Assembly (NCBI GenBank): GCA_950054255.1
Contig: CATLOR010000002.1
Coordinates: 1 to 64,000 of the forward strand
Direction: 5' to 3'
From: an uncultured Rickettsiales bacterium
GTDB lineage: Bacteria; Pseudomonadota; Alphaproteobacteria; Micavibrionales; GCA-2720935
DNA: 64,000 nt
Shown here piece by piece: positions 36,724 through 45,793 of the stretch. The notes beneath the pieces were generated by a model. It saw nothing but the letters and a program-made list of their open reading frames with translations. It did not search any database and had not been told where the DNA came from. Position 1 is the first letter of the stretch, and each line of letters starts with the position of its first letter. The translations under genes were made by a program, and so were the position numbers.

Positions 36724-37662
36724 ATGACAGATTTATCCAATATTAAAAGAGCACTTTACATTAAACTGGGGGCAAGTGGTGAATGGGAAGATTTATGTTT
36801 GAGCGATGGTACATTACGATTAGATTACAATGAAGTCCCTTATGAAATTGCAATAAAAGACAATAAGGATGAGGTCGCGAAATTATATCTTGAAAAGGGC
36901 TTTACCAAAAGCTCTGCGTCTGATCATGCAAGACAAGTTTCTGAATTTTATCATACAGGAGAAGACACACTATGGATCACATTTTCAAAAGGGTATCTAT
37001 GGTGGTGTGTTAGTAATGAACCTCCTAGTTATATTGGGACAAAGCCTGAAGAGTATTCTCCTCAAGGGTCGCATATGCGAAAGACAATAGGTGGATGGAG
37101 TAACAAATCGTTAGCGGGAACGGTACTCCATATTAGTGATTTGAGTGGAAACTTAATATCAACTGGAGCCTATAGACAAACGATATGCGGTGTAAAAACT
37201 TACGATTATTTGATGCGTAAGTTACAAGATAAAGACTTACCTGAAATCAAAGCCATTAAAGAAAACCGAGAACAAATTATCGGTAATATAGAAGATTTGA
37301 TAAAAATGTTGTCTTGGCAGGATTTTGAATTGCTTGTTGAAATGTTGTTTTCTAGAAGTGGATGGCAACGTATTAGTGCCCTTGGTTCTACTCAAAAGAC
37401 TTTGGATTTAGAATTATTACTTCCCATGACAAATGAGCGAGCTATTGTGCAAGTTAAGTCTTCAACAAATCAGGTTCAATTAAATGAATATGTAGAACGT
37501 TTCACCTCAATGAATGCGGATAAGTATCTTTATGTTTATCATTCATCCAGTACAAAAATCGAACTTGAAAATGATAATGTGATTTTGATGGATTGTCGCT
37601 CTGTAGCAGAAAAAACCTTATCTTTAGGACTTGTCGACTGGCTTATAAATAAGGTCGGTTAG
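36724..37662 (+). CDS. Mrr-like restriction endonuclease-fold protein
   Basis: About 312 residues from ATG 36724, which has AAGGAG upstream. The C-terminal part has a PD-(D/E)xK pattern of the Mrr kind: SWQDFELLVEMLFSRSGW, then LDLELLLP and AIVQVKSS. The N-terminal ~200 residues are unassigned. Mrr-type enzymes cut modified DNA. A DNA methyltransferase follows 270 bp later, but Mrr-like nucleases need not pair with one. A longer reading from ATG 36577 runs through the terminator-like structure and is rejected. Confidence 0.7.
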   Translation: MTDLSNIKRALYIKLGASGEWEDLCLSDGTLRLDYNEVPYEIAIKDNKDEVAKLYLEKGFTKSSASDHARQVSEFYHTGEDTLWITFSKGYLWWCVSNEPPSYIGTKPEEYSPQGSHMRKTIGGWSNKSLAGTVLHISDLSGNLISTGAYRQTICGVKTYDYLMRKLQDKDLPEIKAIKENREQIIGNIEDLIKMLSWQDFELLVEMLFSRSGWQRISALGSTQKTLDLELLLPMTNERAIVQVKSSTNQVQLNEYVERFTSMNADKYLYVYHSSSTKIELENDNVILMDCRSVAEKTLSLGLVDWLINKVG

Positions 37663-37752
37663 TACTTATAAAATCTTCAATAAGATCAATATCAACACTC
37701 TCAAATTTGAGGGGGTTGCATTATTTTTTTATTTAAGTTATCGATAATATAT

Positions 37753-37814
37753 ACAGCATTTTTAATGAGCCTTTGTTTTGGTTCATTACTTCATTTCTTG
37801 AAGGGTAATGCTGT
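37753..37814 (+). promoter_or_regulatory. Predicted three-way-junction RNA leader
   Basis: Outer helix ACAGCATT/AATGCTGT (37753-37760 with 37807-37814) encloses two hairpins: AATGAGCC/GGTTCATT (37764-37787, one G-U) and CTTCA/TGAAG (37789-37803). All arms fit without overlap. It lies in the 5' leader of the ParB-methyltransferase gene. No known riboswitch class is recognised. Confidence 0.45.
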
Positions 37815-37842
37815 TTAGAAAGTTAGAAAAAGGAAATAAATA

Positions 37843-37881
37843 ATGACCTGGTGTCAGACGATTAACATCGTTGGACAATAG
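37843..37881 (+). CDS. Possible 12-residue leader peptide
   Basis: AAGGAA precedes an ATG opening MTWCQTINIVGQ and a stop. A hairpin (TGTC-ACGAT/ATCGT-GACA, 37852-37877) lies within it. The position between the structured leader and the methyltransferase ORF suggests translational control. The ORF is very short and may be chance. Confidence 0.3.
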   Translation: MTWCQTINIVGQ

Positions 37882-37930
37882 CTAGCTTTCAAATGCCATC
37901 TATTTTCCAACACAATATGAGGAGGAAGAT

Positions 37931-39241
37931 ATGATGGACATATCTAATAAAATGCAGATTGAATATCTGCCTGTAAGTGACGTGAAAGACTACAAGCGTA
38001 AGCTTCGTATTTCAACCCCTAAACAAATCGAAAAAATGATAAATCTCATTCGAGAATGTGGGATTGTTCAACCTATTGTGGTTGATAAAGACAATTGCGT
38101 TGTTCTTGGATGGCTTATTGTTGAGGCTGCTCGACAAATGGGATCCGATACAATAATCCCTACAGTAAAAGCAGAGCATTTGAGTAAAGGGCAAGTTAAA
38201 CTTCTACGTGTAGCCTATGAAGGTATTGTACAAAAAGCAGAATGGGATAAACAAGCATTGAAATTTGAGCTTGAAGAGCTTGAACTTTTGATGCCGAAAT
38301 TTGAGCTAGAGAATACAGGTTTTGAAACACCTGAAATTGATATTATTTTGGGTGGTAATTCACTTAAAGATGTTCCTATTCCAGTCATAGAAGACGAAGA
38401 CGTTGTCACACAAGAAGGAGATGTCTGGCTCTGTGATCAACATAAAATTATATGCGGTAATTCCTTAGAAGAAGAAACCTATCAGACGTTAATGGAAGAG
38501 GATGAGCTGGCAGATATGTGTATGACTGACCCACCTTTTAATGTACCTGTTGATGGTCATGTCTGTGGGCAGGGTAAAATCAAACATGCCGAATTTGCCA
38601 TGGCAAGTGGAGAAATGTCAGAAGAGGAATTTATCGCTTTTCTAGCAACCTATATCAAATGGGTTATCAAATATAGCCGTGAGGGCTCGCTTCATTATCA
38701 TTTTATGGATTGGCGGCATATCTATGAGCTTATTCAAGCTGGTAGGGATCAGTACGATGAACTTAAAAATATCTGTATTTGGAATAAAAATAATGGAGGT
38801 ATGGGAGCCTTATATCGCAGTAAACACGAGATGGTTGCGGTGTTTAAAAAAGGTAAGATCTCACATACCAATAATATTCAAATGGGCAAGCATGGTCGCT
38901 ATAGAACGAATGTTTGGGATTATGCAGGTGTTAACAGCTTCACAAATAAGGACGATCTTAAAATGCATCCTACGGTAAAGCCTGTGGCTCTTATAGCTGA
39001 TGCAATCAAAGATTGTACGAAGAGAGGTGATGTTGTTATTGATCCTTTCATGGGGTCTGGGTCAACGCTTATTGCCTGCGAGCAGACAACCCGTGTTGCT
39101 AGATGTATTGAACTTGAACCTAAGTACTGTGACGTTGCTATCACACGTTGGCAGAATGCAACAGGTAAGGATGCTATTCATGCCCGAACAGGTGAGACAT
39201 ACAATCAATTAAAACAAAATGGAGGAGATAATAATGAGTGA
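37931..39241 (+). CDS. ParB-domain DNA methyltransferase
   Basis: 436 residues. N-terminal ParB/Srx-like region (residues 5-100, IEYLPVSDVKDYKRK ... GIVQPIVVDKDN). The methyltransferase has catalytic motif TDPPFNVPVDG and a SAM-binding motif VVIDPFMGSGSTLIACE near the C-terminus, in the beta-class order of catalytic motif first. It methylates adenine N6 or cytosine N4; the site is unknown. GGAGGAAG precedes the ATG. It overlaps the DUF5681 gene by 8 bp. Such ParB-MTases are common in alphaproteobacterial phage-like elements. Confidence 0.88.
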   Translation: MMDISNKMQIEYLPVSDVKDYKRKLRISTPKQIEKMINLIRECGIVQPIVVDKDNCVVLGWLIVEAARQMGSDTIIPTVKAEHLSKGQVKLLRVAYEGIVQKAEWDKQALKFELEELELLMPKFELENTGFETPEIDIILGGNSLKDVPIPVIEDEDVVTQEGDVWLCDQHKIICGNSLEEETYQTLMEEDELADMCMTDPPFNVPVDGHVCGQGKIKHAEFAMASGEMSEEEFIAFLATYIKWVIKYSREGSLHYHFMDWRHIYELIQAGRDQYDELKNICIWNKNNGGMGALYRSKHEMVAVFKKGKISHTNNIQMGKHGRYRTNVWDYAGVNSFTNKDDLKMHPTVKPVALIADAIKDCTKRGDVVIDPFMGSGSTLIACEQTTRVARCIELEPKYCDVAITRWQNATGKDAIHARTGETYNQLKQNGGDNNE

Positions 39242-39623
39242 TGATTTAATTAAAAAAGATGGACGTCGGTTCAATGAAGCACCAAAGGAGTATCAGTTTA
39301 AGAAAGGACAATCAGGTAACCCTAATGGGCGTCCCAAGAAGGTAAAATCAACATTTCAAGATGATATTAATATGACGTTTGGCGCAGAACAAGAAGTGAC
39401 AATTAATGGCCAGACTGAGCTGAAGACGTTACGTCAGATAATCTTATATAGAATAGGTGTAGGCGCAGCTAATAATGATCCTGCAATGATAAAATTAAGT
39501 ATTCCCTTTCTCAAGGTAATGGATGACGCACCTGAGTTTGAGATGTTACCAGAAGATCACGAGGTACTTGAGAGATTTGCTGAACGATTTCATGAAGATG
39601 GGAGCGCAAAAGATGAATCTTGA
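39234..39623 (+). CDS. DUF5681 protein
   Basis: 129 residues from ATG 39234 with GGAGGAG 7 bp upstream. The DUF5681 hallmark FKKGQSGNPNGRPKK is at the N-terminus. These proteins typically sit immediately before terminase genes and may act as a DNA-binding small-terminase-like partner (inference). The stop overlaps the terminase start by 11 bp. Confidence 0.85.
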   Translation: MSDDLIKKDGRRFNEAPKEYQFKKGQSGNPNGRPKKVKSTFQDDINMTFGAEQEVTINGQTELKTLRQIILYRIGVGAANNDPAMIKLSIPFLKVMDDAPEFEMLPEDHEVLERFAERFHEDGSAKDES

Positions 39624-40725
39624 AGATTTTATGGATCTGTGTCGGCACGATTTTAGTAGCTTTGTTGGCTTTTCTTTTTATGAGCTATATCCGCATCAAA
39701 ATTATCAACATAATTGGCATATTGATGTTATGGCTCATCATCTAACAAAAGTTGTGAACGGTGAATGTCAAAAGCTTATCATTAATGTGCCGCCTAGAAT
39801 GCTGAAATCTCACTGTGCCAGCATAGCGCTTCCTGCTTGGGTTTTGGGGCGTGATCCTCGCAAGAAATTTCTGTATCTACATGCAGGCAAAAGGCTTGGC
39901 TATGAGCTTCAAGATGAGTTTCTTGCTCTTGTTAATTCTAAACGTTACAGGGCGTTATTTCCTCACATGCAAAGGCCTGAGATAGATAAAATGCGCTTCA
40001 CAACACATTATGGTGGCGGACGACAATTTGTTCCTATTATGAGCAAGCTAACAGGCCTCGGCGCTGATTTTATCGTAATAGATGATCCTATCGGGACAGA
40101 TGATGTACGTGATGATACGTTACGTATGAGGCTTCATAAACAATTTGATGAAAACATATTACAGCGTTTAAATGATAAGAATAATGGGGCAATTATACTT
40201 GTAATGCAGCGTCTTCATGAGAAAGATTTAACAGCTCATTTAATAGCCAAGAATGATGGTTGGGTGCATTTAGATCTTTCTGCTATTGCTCTCCAAGATG
40301 AGTCTTGGCCCATTACAGATAGAAAATTTTATCATCGAAAGAAAGGAGAAGTTTTACATGAAGCGCGAGAACCAAAAGAAGCTCTTATGCATGTGCTGAA
40401 ATCAGTTAATAGTCATGCTTTTTCTTATCAATACTTACAAGGTCAATATAAACCAAGGTTTGGTGACAATGAACAAGGCTGTCTTTGGTTTTCTCCAATG
40501 AGAGATAATGAGTTTTACGACCCAAATGTGATAGAAGAAGAAAGGCTACATGGCTTTGTTCATATTGATGAGAAAGATCTTATAAAATCTCAACTGTTTG
40601 GGATAAATAAAGAGATTATCCCAAATAACATGCGTCATGGGCTTACGATAGAAGAGATTGAGCTTCACGGCAATATTTTAAGAGAGAAAATGTTTGAACG
40701 GGAACGTATGAGAGAGAGCGGATAG
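39613..40725 (+). CDS. Terminase large-subunit-like ATPase lacking nuclease part
   Basis: 370 residues from ATG 39613, preceded by GGAGCG. The terminase ATPase is visible: Walker A variant NVPPRMLKSHCAS, Walker B DFIVIDDPIG, coupling segment ILVMQRLHEKDLTAHL. After the ATPase (QYLQGQYKPRFGDNEQG) the expected RNase H-like nuclease with its aspartates is absent; the protein ends in a charged helix. Full-length terminases are usually over 450 residues. No portal, capsid or tail genes follow. Confidence 0.82.
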   Translation: MNLEDFMDLCRHDFSSFVGFSFYELYPHQNYQHNWHIDVMAHHLTKVVNGECQKLIINVPPRMLKSHCASIALPAWVLGRDPRKKFLYLHAGKRLGYELQDEFLALVNSKRYRALFPHMQRPEIDKMRFTTHYGGGRQFVPIMSKLTGLGADFIVIDDPIGTDDVRDDTLRMRLHKQFDENILQRLNDKNNGAIILVMQRLHEKDLTAHLIAKNDGWVHLDLSAIALQDESWPITDRKFYHRKKGEVLHEAREPKEALMHVLKSVNSHAFSYQYLQGQYKPRFGDNEQGCLWFSPMRDNEFYDPNVIEEERLHGFVHIDEKDLIKSQLFGINKEIIPNNMRHGLTIEEIELHGNILREKMFERERMRESG

Positions 40726-40793
40726 TTATTATTTTAGTATTGGACTTTTAAGACAAAGGAAGCGTGTATGTCTTTGTTGAAAGGAGAATATAC

Positions 40794-41198
40794 ATGCAAC
40801 TTTTAAAAGAAAAATCACTTAGTGAAATAAGAGAAATTTGGGAACAAGAATGGGGTAAGAAGCCTCATAATAGAATTGGTAGAACAATGTTGATTAAAAG
40901 CATTGAGTACAAGTATCGAGAACAAGAAACTGGCGGATTGCCAAAGCATGTTCAACAAAAATTAAAACAGCATATCGCAGCATATAAACGAAACCCTCAA
41001 TGCTTTGATGATGGTATTAGAGGATTAAAAATAGGAACCCGCTTAATAAAAACATGGCGCAATCAACGTTATATGGTTGAAGTAGTAAAGGATGGCTTTA
41101 AATACAATAATCAAATTTACACCAGTATTTCAGAGATAGCATATGTCATTACAGGGGCGCGTTGGAATGGATGGAGGTTTTTTGAGTTGCACAAATAG
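40794..41198 (+). CDS. DUF2924 protein
   Basis: 134 residues from ATG 40794 with AAAGGAG upstream. The C-terminal pattern TRLIKTWRNQRYMVEVVKDG ... YTSISEIAYVITGARWNGWRFF is diagnostic of DUF2924. These proteins are nearly always encoded beside large serine recombinases in alphaproteobacterial elements, perhaps as recombination directionality or accessory factors (inference). Confidence 0.85.
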   Translation: MQLLKEKSLSEIREIWEQEWGKKPHNRIGRTMLIKSIEYKYREQETGGLPKHVQQKLKQHIAAYKRNPQCFDDGIRGLKIGTRLIKTWRNQRYMVEVVKDGFKYNNQIYTSISEIAYVITGARWNGWRFFELHK

Positions 41199-41221
41199 AT
41201 GGTGGACTTATATTTAGAGTT

Positions 41222-42244
41222 ATGGAGATATTTATTGATGAAAGCGGCTCCTTTGTTGGAAAAAATGCACCTGAAAACTCATGGTGTAGTGTTGTGGCTT
41301 TTGTTTGTCCTGATAAAAATGGATTTCGAGATGCTCTTTTGTGCTTAAAAGGTGAAGAAAATATTCCTTCTGAGAGAGAAATGAAAATTAATGAAATATC
41401 CTCAGAGGAGTATTTATTAGATTTTTTATACAGATTATACGCGGCTGGCGGTGTCGTTTTTTGTGTTGTAACAGATTCTAGCGCTAATAAAGAAAGAGAT
41501 ATTTTAAATCATAGGAATAAACAAGTAGAGCTTATAAAAGAAAATATTGATAAAATGCGCTATGAGGGAGGAAGATCTGGAGTCATATATTTAACTGAGC
41601 AAATACAGCAGATGCCCCCGCAGTTATATATACAATTATATTCTCAGGTATATTTATTAAAGGATTTAATATATAGAGGAGTTTCCTACTTCGTTCATAG
41701 GTATCCATCGATCTTAAGTAGTTTTGTTTGGGAGTTTGATCAGAAAAGTCCTGATAAAATTACAAACTATGAAGACGCTTTTCAAAAAATAGCTCCTGCT
41801 TTATTGCAAACGATGTCTATTGAGGAACCTGCTATTATACTGAAATGGTGTGATTATAGTTATATGCATGATTATATGTATTCGCTATCAGATACCCCAG
41901 ATTATCTTGCTGAAATTGTGCCATCGTCATTGCAAAATCAAGGCGGTCTTGATGTTCAGAAGATAGTAAGAGGGAATATAAATTTTGTAGATTCGAAGGA
42001 GAGTGAAGGCGTGCAAGTTGCCGATCTTTTAGCATCTGTTATAAGAAAGGTATTAAGGCAAGAGTTTCAAGATAATGAAGCTATAGCAGAAGCCCTTGGG
42101 CGTCTTTTGGTTCAGAATTATAAAGAAAAGCCACCATTGTCTCTATTAGCATTTGGGAATACAAGGAAGGTATCTTCTCATGTGAAAAAAGTTGTTAATA
42201 TTATGAAAGTTCATTCTAGAAAGTTTGTTTTTAGAGTGGATTAG
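41222..42244 (+). CDS. DUF3800 protein
   Basis: 340 residues. DUF3800 signature MEIFIDESGSF at the N-terminus and a later Asp in VQVADLLASVIRK suggest an RNase H-like metal site. Frequent in mobile elements and defence loci; activity unproven. It is inserted between DUF2924 and the recombinase, which are often adjacent elsewhere. Confidence 0.8.
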   Translation: MEIFIDESGSFVGKNAPENSWCSVVAFVCPDKNGFRDALLCLKGEENIPSEREMKINEISSEEYLLDFLYRLYAAGGVVFCVVTDSSANKERDILNHRNKQVELIKENIDKMRYEGGRSGVIYLTEQIQQMPPQLYIQLYSQVYLLKDLIYRGVSYFVHRYPSILSSFVWEFDQKSPDKITNYEDAFQKIAPALLQTMSIEEPAIILKWCDYSYMHDYMYSLSDTPDYLAEIVPSSLQNQGGLDVQKIVRGNINFVDSKESEGVQVADLLASVIRKVLRQEFQDNEAIAEALGRLLVQNYKEKPPLSLLAFGNTRKVSSHVKKVVNIMKVHSRKFVFRVD

Positions 42245-42270
42245 GGCTCGACTTTCGTTCAAAAGGAAGC

Positions 42271-43848
42271 ATGTATGGTGTTATGAAGATGATACCAAAA
42301 AGATGTGCTATATACACCAGAAAATCAACAGATGAGAGATTGGATATGGAGTTTAATACGTTGGATGCTCAACGGGACTCTTGTCTTAATTATATAGCTA
42401 GTCAAAAGTCTGAGGGATGGGTTCCTGTCTTAGAAGAATATGATGATGGTGGATATTCTGGGGGCTCCATGGACAGGCCAGCTCTTACGAGGCTGCTGGA
42501 TGATATAAAAGCTAATCGTGTTGATATTGTGGTTGTTTATAAGATAGACCGCTTAACACGCTCTCTAGCGGATTTTTCAAAGCTTGTAGAAATATTTGAT
42601 AAGCATGATGTGACATTCGTCAGTATTACTCAGAGCTTTAATACAACAACATCAATGGGACGATTAACTCTCAATGTGCTCTTATCCTTTGCTCAATTTG
42701 AACGTGAGGTAGCTAGTGAAAGGATTAGGGATAAAATTGCAGCGAGTAAGCGTAAAGGTATGTGGACAGGAGGAACTGTACCGCTTGGCTATGATGTGGT
42801 TGATAGAAAGTTAGTACTCAACAAAGAAGAGGCGAAGCGTGTTGCGCATATATTTAAACGTTATATAGAGGTGGGTAATTTAAGTGACCTATATCGAGAG
42901 CTAAACGAAAAGGGTATTAGGAGTAAGGGGAAGAAGGGAGAAGCAGTCTTTTGTGCGAGCTCATTACACTATTTGCTAACCAATCCAATCTATATTGGAA
43001 AGGTACGATATAAAAAAGAAGTTTATGATGGACAGCATGAAGCCATTATCTCTGGAGAGCTGTGGCAGAATGTACAAGACAAACTGACAGAAATAGCGGT
43101 TGCTAAACGTTCGCATAAAAAACATTCTCAAAAGAACTTATTACAAGGCAAGCTGTTTGATAGTGATGGTAATCGTTATGGCCCTGTCTATACAAGAAAA
43201 CCAAATATGATTTATCGCTATTATCAATTAAAACAGCAAAAAGATGAGGGTAATGAAACCATTCATAGGTTATCTGCGACAGAGATAGAACCATTCGTTG
43301 AAAAGATCATACGCGTGCATTTAACCGATTTGGATAAAGTCATTACATTATTTGATTTTGATCCTGCACAGCATGTTGATCTATATAAAATGATATCAGA
43401 AAATCAGAGTTTAATTGAAACACAAGACTTGATTAATTTGTCAGTTAAAGAGATTGTTGTTTATCCGAATAAAATATTGATATGCCTTACGACGGCAAAG
43501 TTGTTTGAATATTTTGTTGAAGAGTTAGGTTTGATTTCAAATTATATTGTAAGTGAAGAGAAAGCTATCGAAACAGAATTTATGACGAGATCAACTAACA
43601 AGGGCGCGATTAAAATTGAACCAAAGCGCAATGGTGTTTCGGATAATATATTAGAAAACTTATCACCAATAGAACTACGGAATTTAGTGCGAGGAATGGT
43701 TTGGAGAGAAGATCATTTCAATGGTATGAGTTTAAAAGAAATAGCCAACAGAGATGATGTTTCAGACAACTATGTTGGGCAGATGATATTTAAGAGTTTT
43801 GCTTTATGTGGTATAGGAAATAATGATAAGCCTTATTTAATTAGGTAA
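42271..43848 (+). CDS. Large serine recombinase
   Basis: 525 residues. Resolvase domain with catalytic Ser in IYTRKSTDE and conserved arginines in YKIDRLTRSL and EREVASERIRDK. A recombinase domain follows (PLGYDVVDRKLVLN ... LTNPIYIGKVRYKK). The usual four-cysteine zinc ribbon is missing; LFDSDGNRYGPVY occupies that place, as in the alphaproteobacterial branch. It is the only visible recombinase of the island. Two or three nearby ATGs could start it. Confidence 0.88.
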   Translation: MYGVMKMIPKRCAIYTRKSTDERLDMEFNTLDAQRDSCLNYIASQKSEGWVPVLEEYDDGGYSGGSMDRPALTRLLDDIKANRVDIVVVYKIDRLTRSLADFSKLVEIFDKHDVTFVSITQSFNTTTSMGRLTLNVLLSFAQFEREVASERIRDKIAASKRKGMWTGGTVPLGYDVVDRKLVLNKEEAKRVAHIFKRYIEVGNLSDLYRELNEKGIRSKGKKGEAVFCASSLHYLLTNPIYIGKVRYKKEVYDGQHEAIISGELWQNVQDKLTEIAVAKRSHKKHSQKNLLQGKLFDSDGNRYGPVYTRKPNMIYRYYQLKQQKDEGNETIHRLSATEIEPFVEKIIRVHLTDLDKVITLFDFDPAQHVDLYKMISENQSLIETQDLINLSVKEIVVYPNKILICLTTAKLFEYFVEELGLISNYIVSEEKAIETEFMTRSTNKGAIKIEPKRNGVSDNILENLSPIELRNLVRGMVWREDHFNGMSLKEIANRDDVSDNYVGQMIFKSFALCGIGNNDKPYLIR

Positions 43849-43905
43849 TGGTTGACTTTTTTTTCTAGAGAGATTATGTTTAACAAAATTAAAGAGAGGT
43901 ATTTA

Positions 43906-44316
43906 ATGAGTGTGTATCAGCAATTATTTGATGCGTTACAAAATTCTAATCTGACTTTAGTTAAGGCTATTGTGGAGAAGGACGTTGATACATGCGTAAA
44001 TGCAAAGGATAGCTTTGGCATGACAGCCTTAATGTATGTTGCGGCGCTGGGTGATCAGGAGATGTGTCAATATTTGCTGGATAGAGGCGCCGAGGTTGAT
44101 GCTCAAGATTCTCTGGGCTGGACAGCATTGATGCATGCAGCGTATAATAATTGTGTTGGAGTGATTCCTGTGTTTAAGAGTGTAAACGCGAATACACAGC
44201 TTAAAAATGAAGACAGGGACAATGCGTGGTCAATTGCGTATTTTTCAGGTCATAAGCGTTTTGCTGACGCTGTATCAAACAAGTCTTTTAAAAGGACTAG
44301 AACTTTAAAGCTTTAA
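43906..44316 (+). CDS. Ankyrin-repeat protein
   Basis: 136 residues from ATG 43906, which has GAGAGG 6 bp upstream; ATG 43876 is an alternative. Two clear ankyrin repeats (DSFGMTALMYVAALGDQEMC and DSLGWTALMHAAYNNCVG) plus weaker flanks. It ends in a basic tail. Protein-binding role; partner unknown. The 3' end overlaps the convergent glycosyltransferase by 12 bp. Confidence 0.82.
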   Translation: MSVYQQLFDALQNSNLTLVKAIVEKDVDTCVNAKDSFGMTALMYVAALGDQEMCQYLLDRGAEVDAQDSLGWTALMHAAYNNCVGVIPVFKSVNANTQLKNEDRDNAWSIAYFSGHKRFADAVSNKSFKRTRTLKL

Positions 44317-45726
44317 TTTCTTTACTGTTTTCTTGATTGAACTATTACTCTCTTGTTTCATCGCTTTTTCTATTAGCTGAGCTAAGTCTTTTTGGGTATT
44401 TCTATAGTCAAATTGTTGGATGACATCTTGTCTTGCTTGCTGGCCAAGAGTTGTTCTTTTTTCATGATCTCTATAAAGCTCTGTAATTGCATTTGCTAGA
44501 GAAGTTGAATCTTGCTCTGGAACGATAACGCCGTTTCTTTGATCTTTTACAAATTCTTTTAAGCCCCCTGCATCAGTCACAATACTCGGCACACAACCAG
44601 CCGCCATTTCCAACATGGATCTTGAAACTGAATCTGTAGTTTTAGATATTTTTTTATCACCAACATGAATGGCAGGAAGTATATGAAGATCTGTATCTTG
44701 AATAATGTTTATAACGTCTTCTCTTTTTACAAATCCATGGATGGTTATCTTATCTTGTAAACCATGTTGTTCAATTAGTTTTTGCAGGTTTTCTCGTTCT
44801 GCTCCATCACCGTAGATATTTAATTCACACGAGATATCGGGCGGTAGCATAGAGATAGATTCGATAAGATAATCTAGTCCTTTGACTTTTTCTAAACGCG
44901 CGATGGATGCTATTTTAATATGAGCTTTATGTTCGTTGTCAACTGGCTTGGGTTTGTATAAATCAGTGTCTATGCCTCTATAAACAACTGGTATATTACG
45001 GTTATGATTGCCAAGTTTAAGATTGAACATATCTAAAGCATTCTGAGAGTCTGCCATGATCATACTGGCTTTTTGGAATCTGTATTTTACTTCTTCAGGT
45101 GGTAAGAAGTTTGTGTCGTTATTGTGGCCCATAGCAATCCATGTTGTTTCTCCTTTTAGTATGGATGCGTAGTCAGCGATTGTTGGTCCGTTGCCAAATG
45201 TCTGTGCATATAAAACATCTATTTCTTCACTCATTGTTGAAGATACTACAAAGGCTTTTAAGAAATGTGCGCAATGTTTTTCTGCAGTTAGAAAGTCTCC
45301 AGAACGATTTTGTATATTATCTTTTAGAGTTTCTAGAGCTTTAATGAATTGAGGGTTTTTATTATTTTTTTGTATAGCCCTTAAAATAATATCAGAGCTA
45401 TCCTGTTTAGTGAGCATGCTTGATAGAACGGCCTTCAGTTGATCTGGTTGTTTCTTTATGTTGTCTAATGCGCTTAAGAAATCAGAAGCATGGAATGTAT
45501 TTAGATTAACTTCAGGTAAAAAAATGATTGGATCATCTACACCAAGCTCTTTGGCTCTTTGACTATGTTTTGCAGCATCAAGTTCTCCATAACTGGAATA
45601 GAGCTGTACTTCATATCCCATACTCTTTAAAGCTCTTACCTCTAGACTTGTATAAAACTCTGTTGGTTTATCTAGTGGGTGAGGGAATGTACCTGCAATA
45701 ATTGCTATTTTTTTATTAAAAGCCAT
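44305..45726 (-). CDS. Glycosyltransferase family 4
   Basis: About 473 residues from ATG 45726, with AGGA 9 bp upstream. GT-B fold: N-terminal IAIIAGTFPHP, C-terminal donor domain with YRGIDTDLYKP, IASIARLEKVKGLDYLIES, INIYGDGAERE-like strand and MLEMAAGCVPSIVTDAGGLKEFV with the E-x7-E-like motif. Retaining sugar transfer, probably to a surface polysaccharide or small acceptor. No other polysaccharide genes adjoin, so it looks like a cargo gene. Confidence 0.82.
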   Translation of the reverse strand: MAFNKKIAIIAGTFPHPLDKPTEFYTSLEVRALKSMGYEVQLYSSYGELDAAKHSQRAKELGVDDPIIFLPEVNLNTFHASDFLSALDNIKKQPDQLKAVLSSMLTKQDSSDIILRAIQKNNKNPQFIKALETLKDNIQNRSGDFLTAEKHCAHFLKAFVVSSTMSEEIDVLYAQTFGNGPTIADYASILKGETTWIAMGHNNDTNFLPPEEVKYRFQKASMIMADSQNALDMFNLKLGNHNRNIPVVYRGIDTDLYKPKPVDNEHKAHIKIASIARLEKVKGLDYLIESISMLPPDISCELNIYGDGAERENLQKLIEQHGLQDKITIHGFVKREDVINIIQDTDLHILPAIHVGDKKISKTTDSVSRSMLEMAAGCVPSIVTDAGGLKEFVKDQRNGVIVPEQDSTSLANAITELYRDHEKRTTLGQQARQDVIQQFDYRNTQKDLAQLIEKAMKQESNSSIKKTVKKLKL

Positions 45727-45793
45727 AAACTTGTATCCTATCATTTTTTACACAATGCTATATGTAAAAAGTTAACATTTTGAAAAGCTAAGG

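Noticed and set aside
37931..43848. Complete prophage
   Set aside because: No portal, capsid, tail, lysis or replication genes are present, and the terminase lacks its nuclease part.
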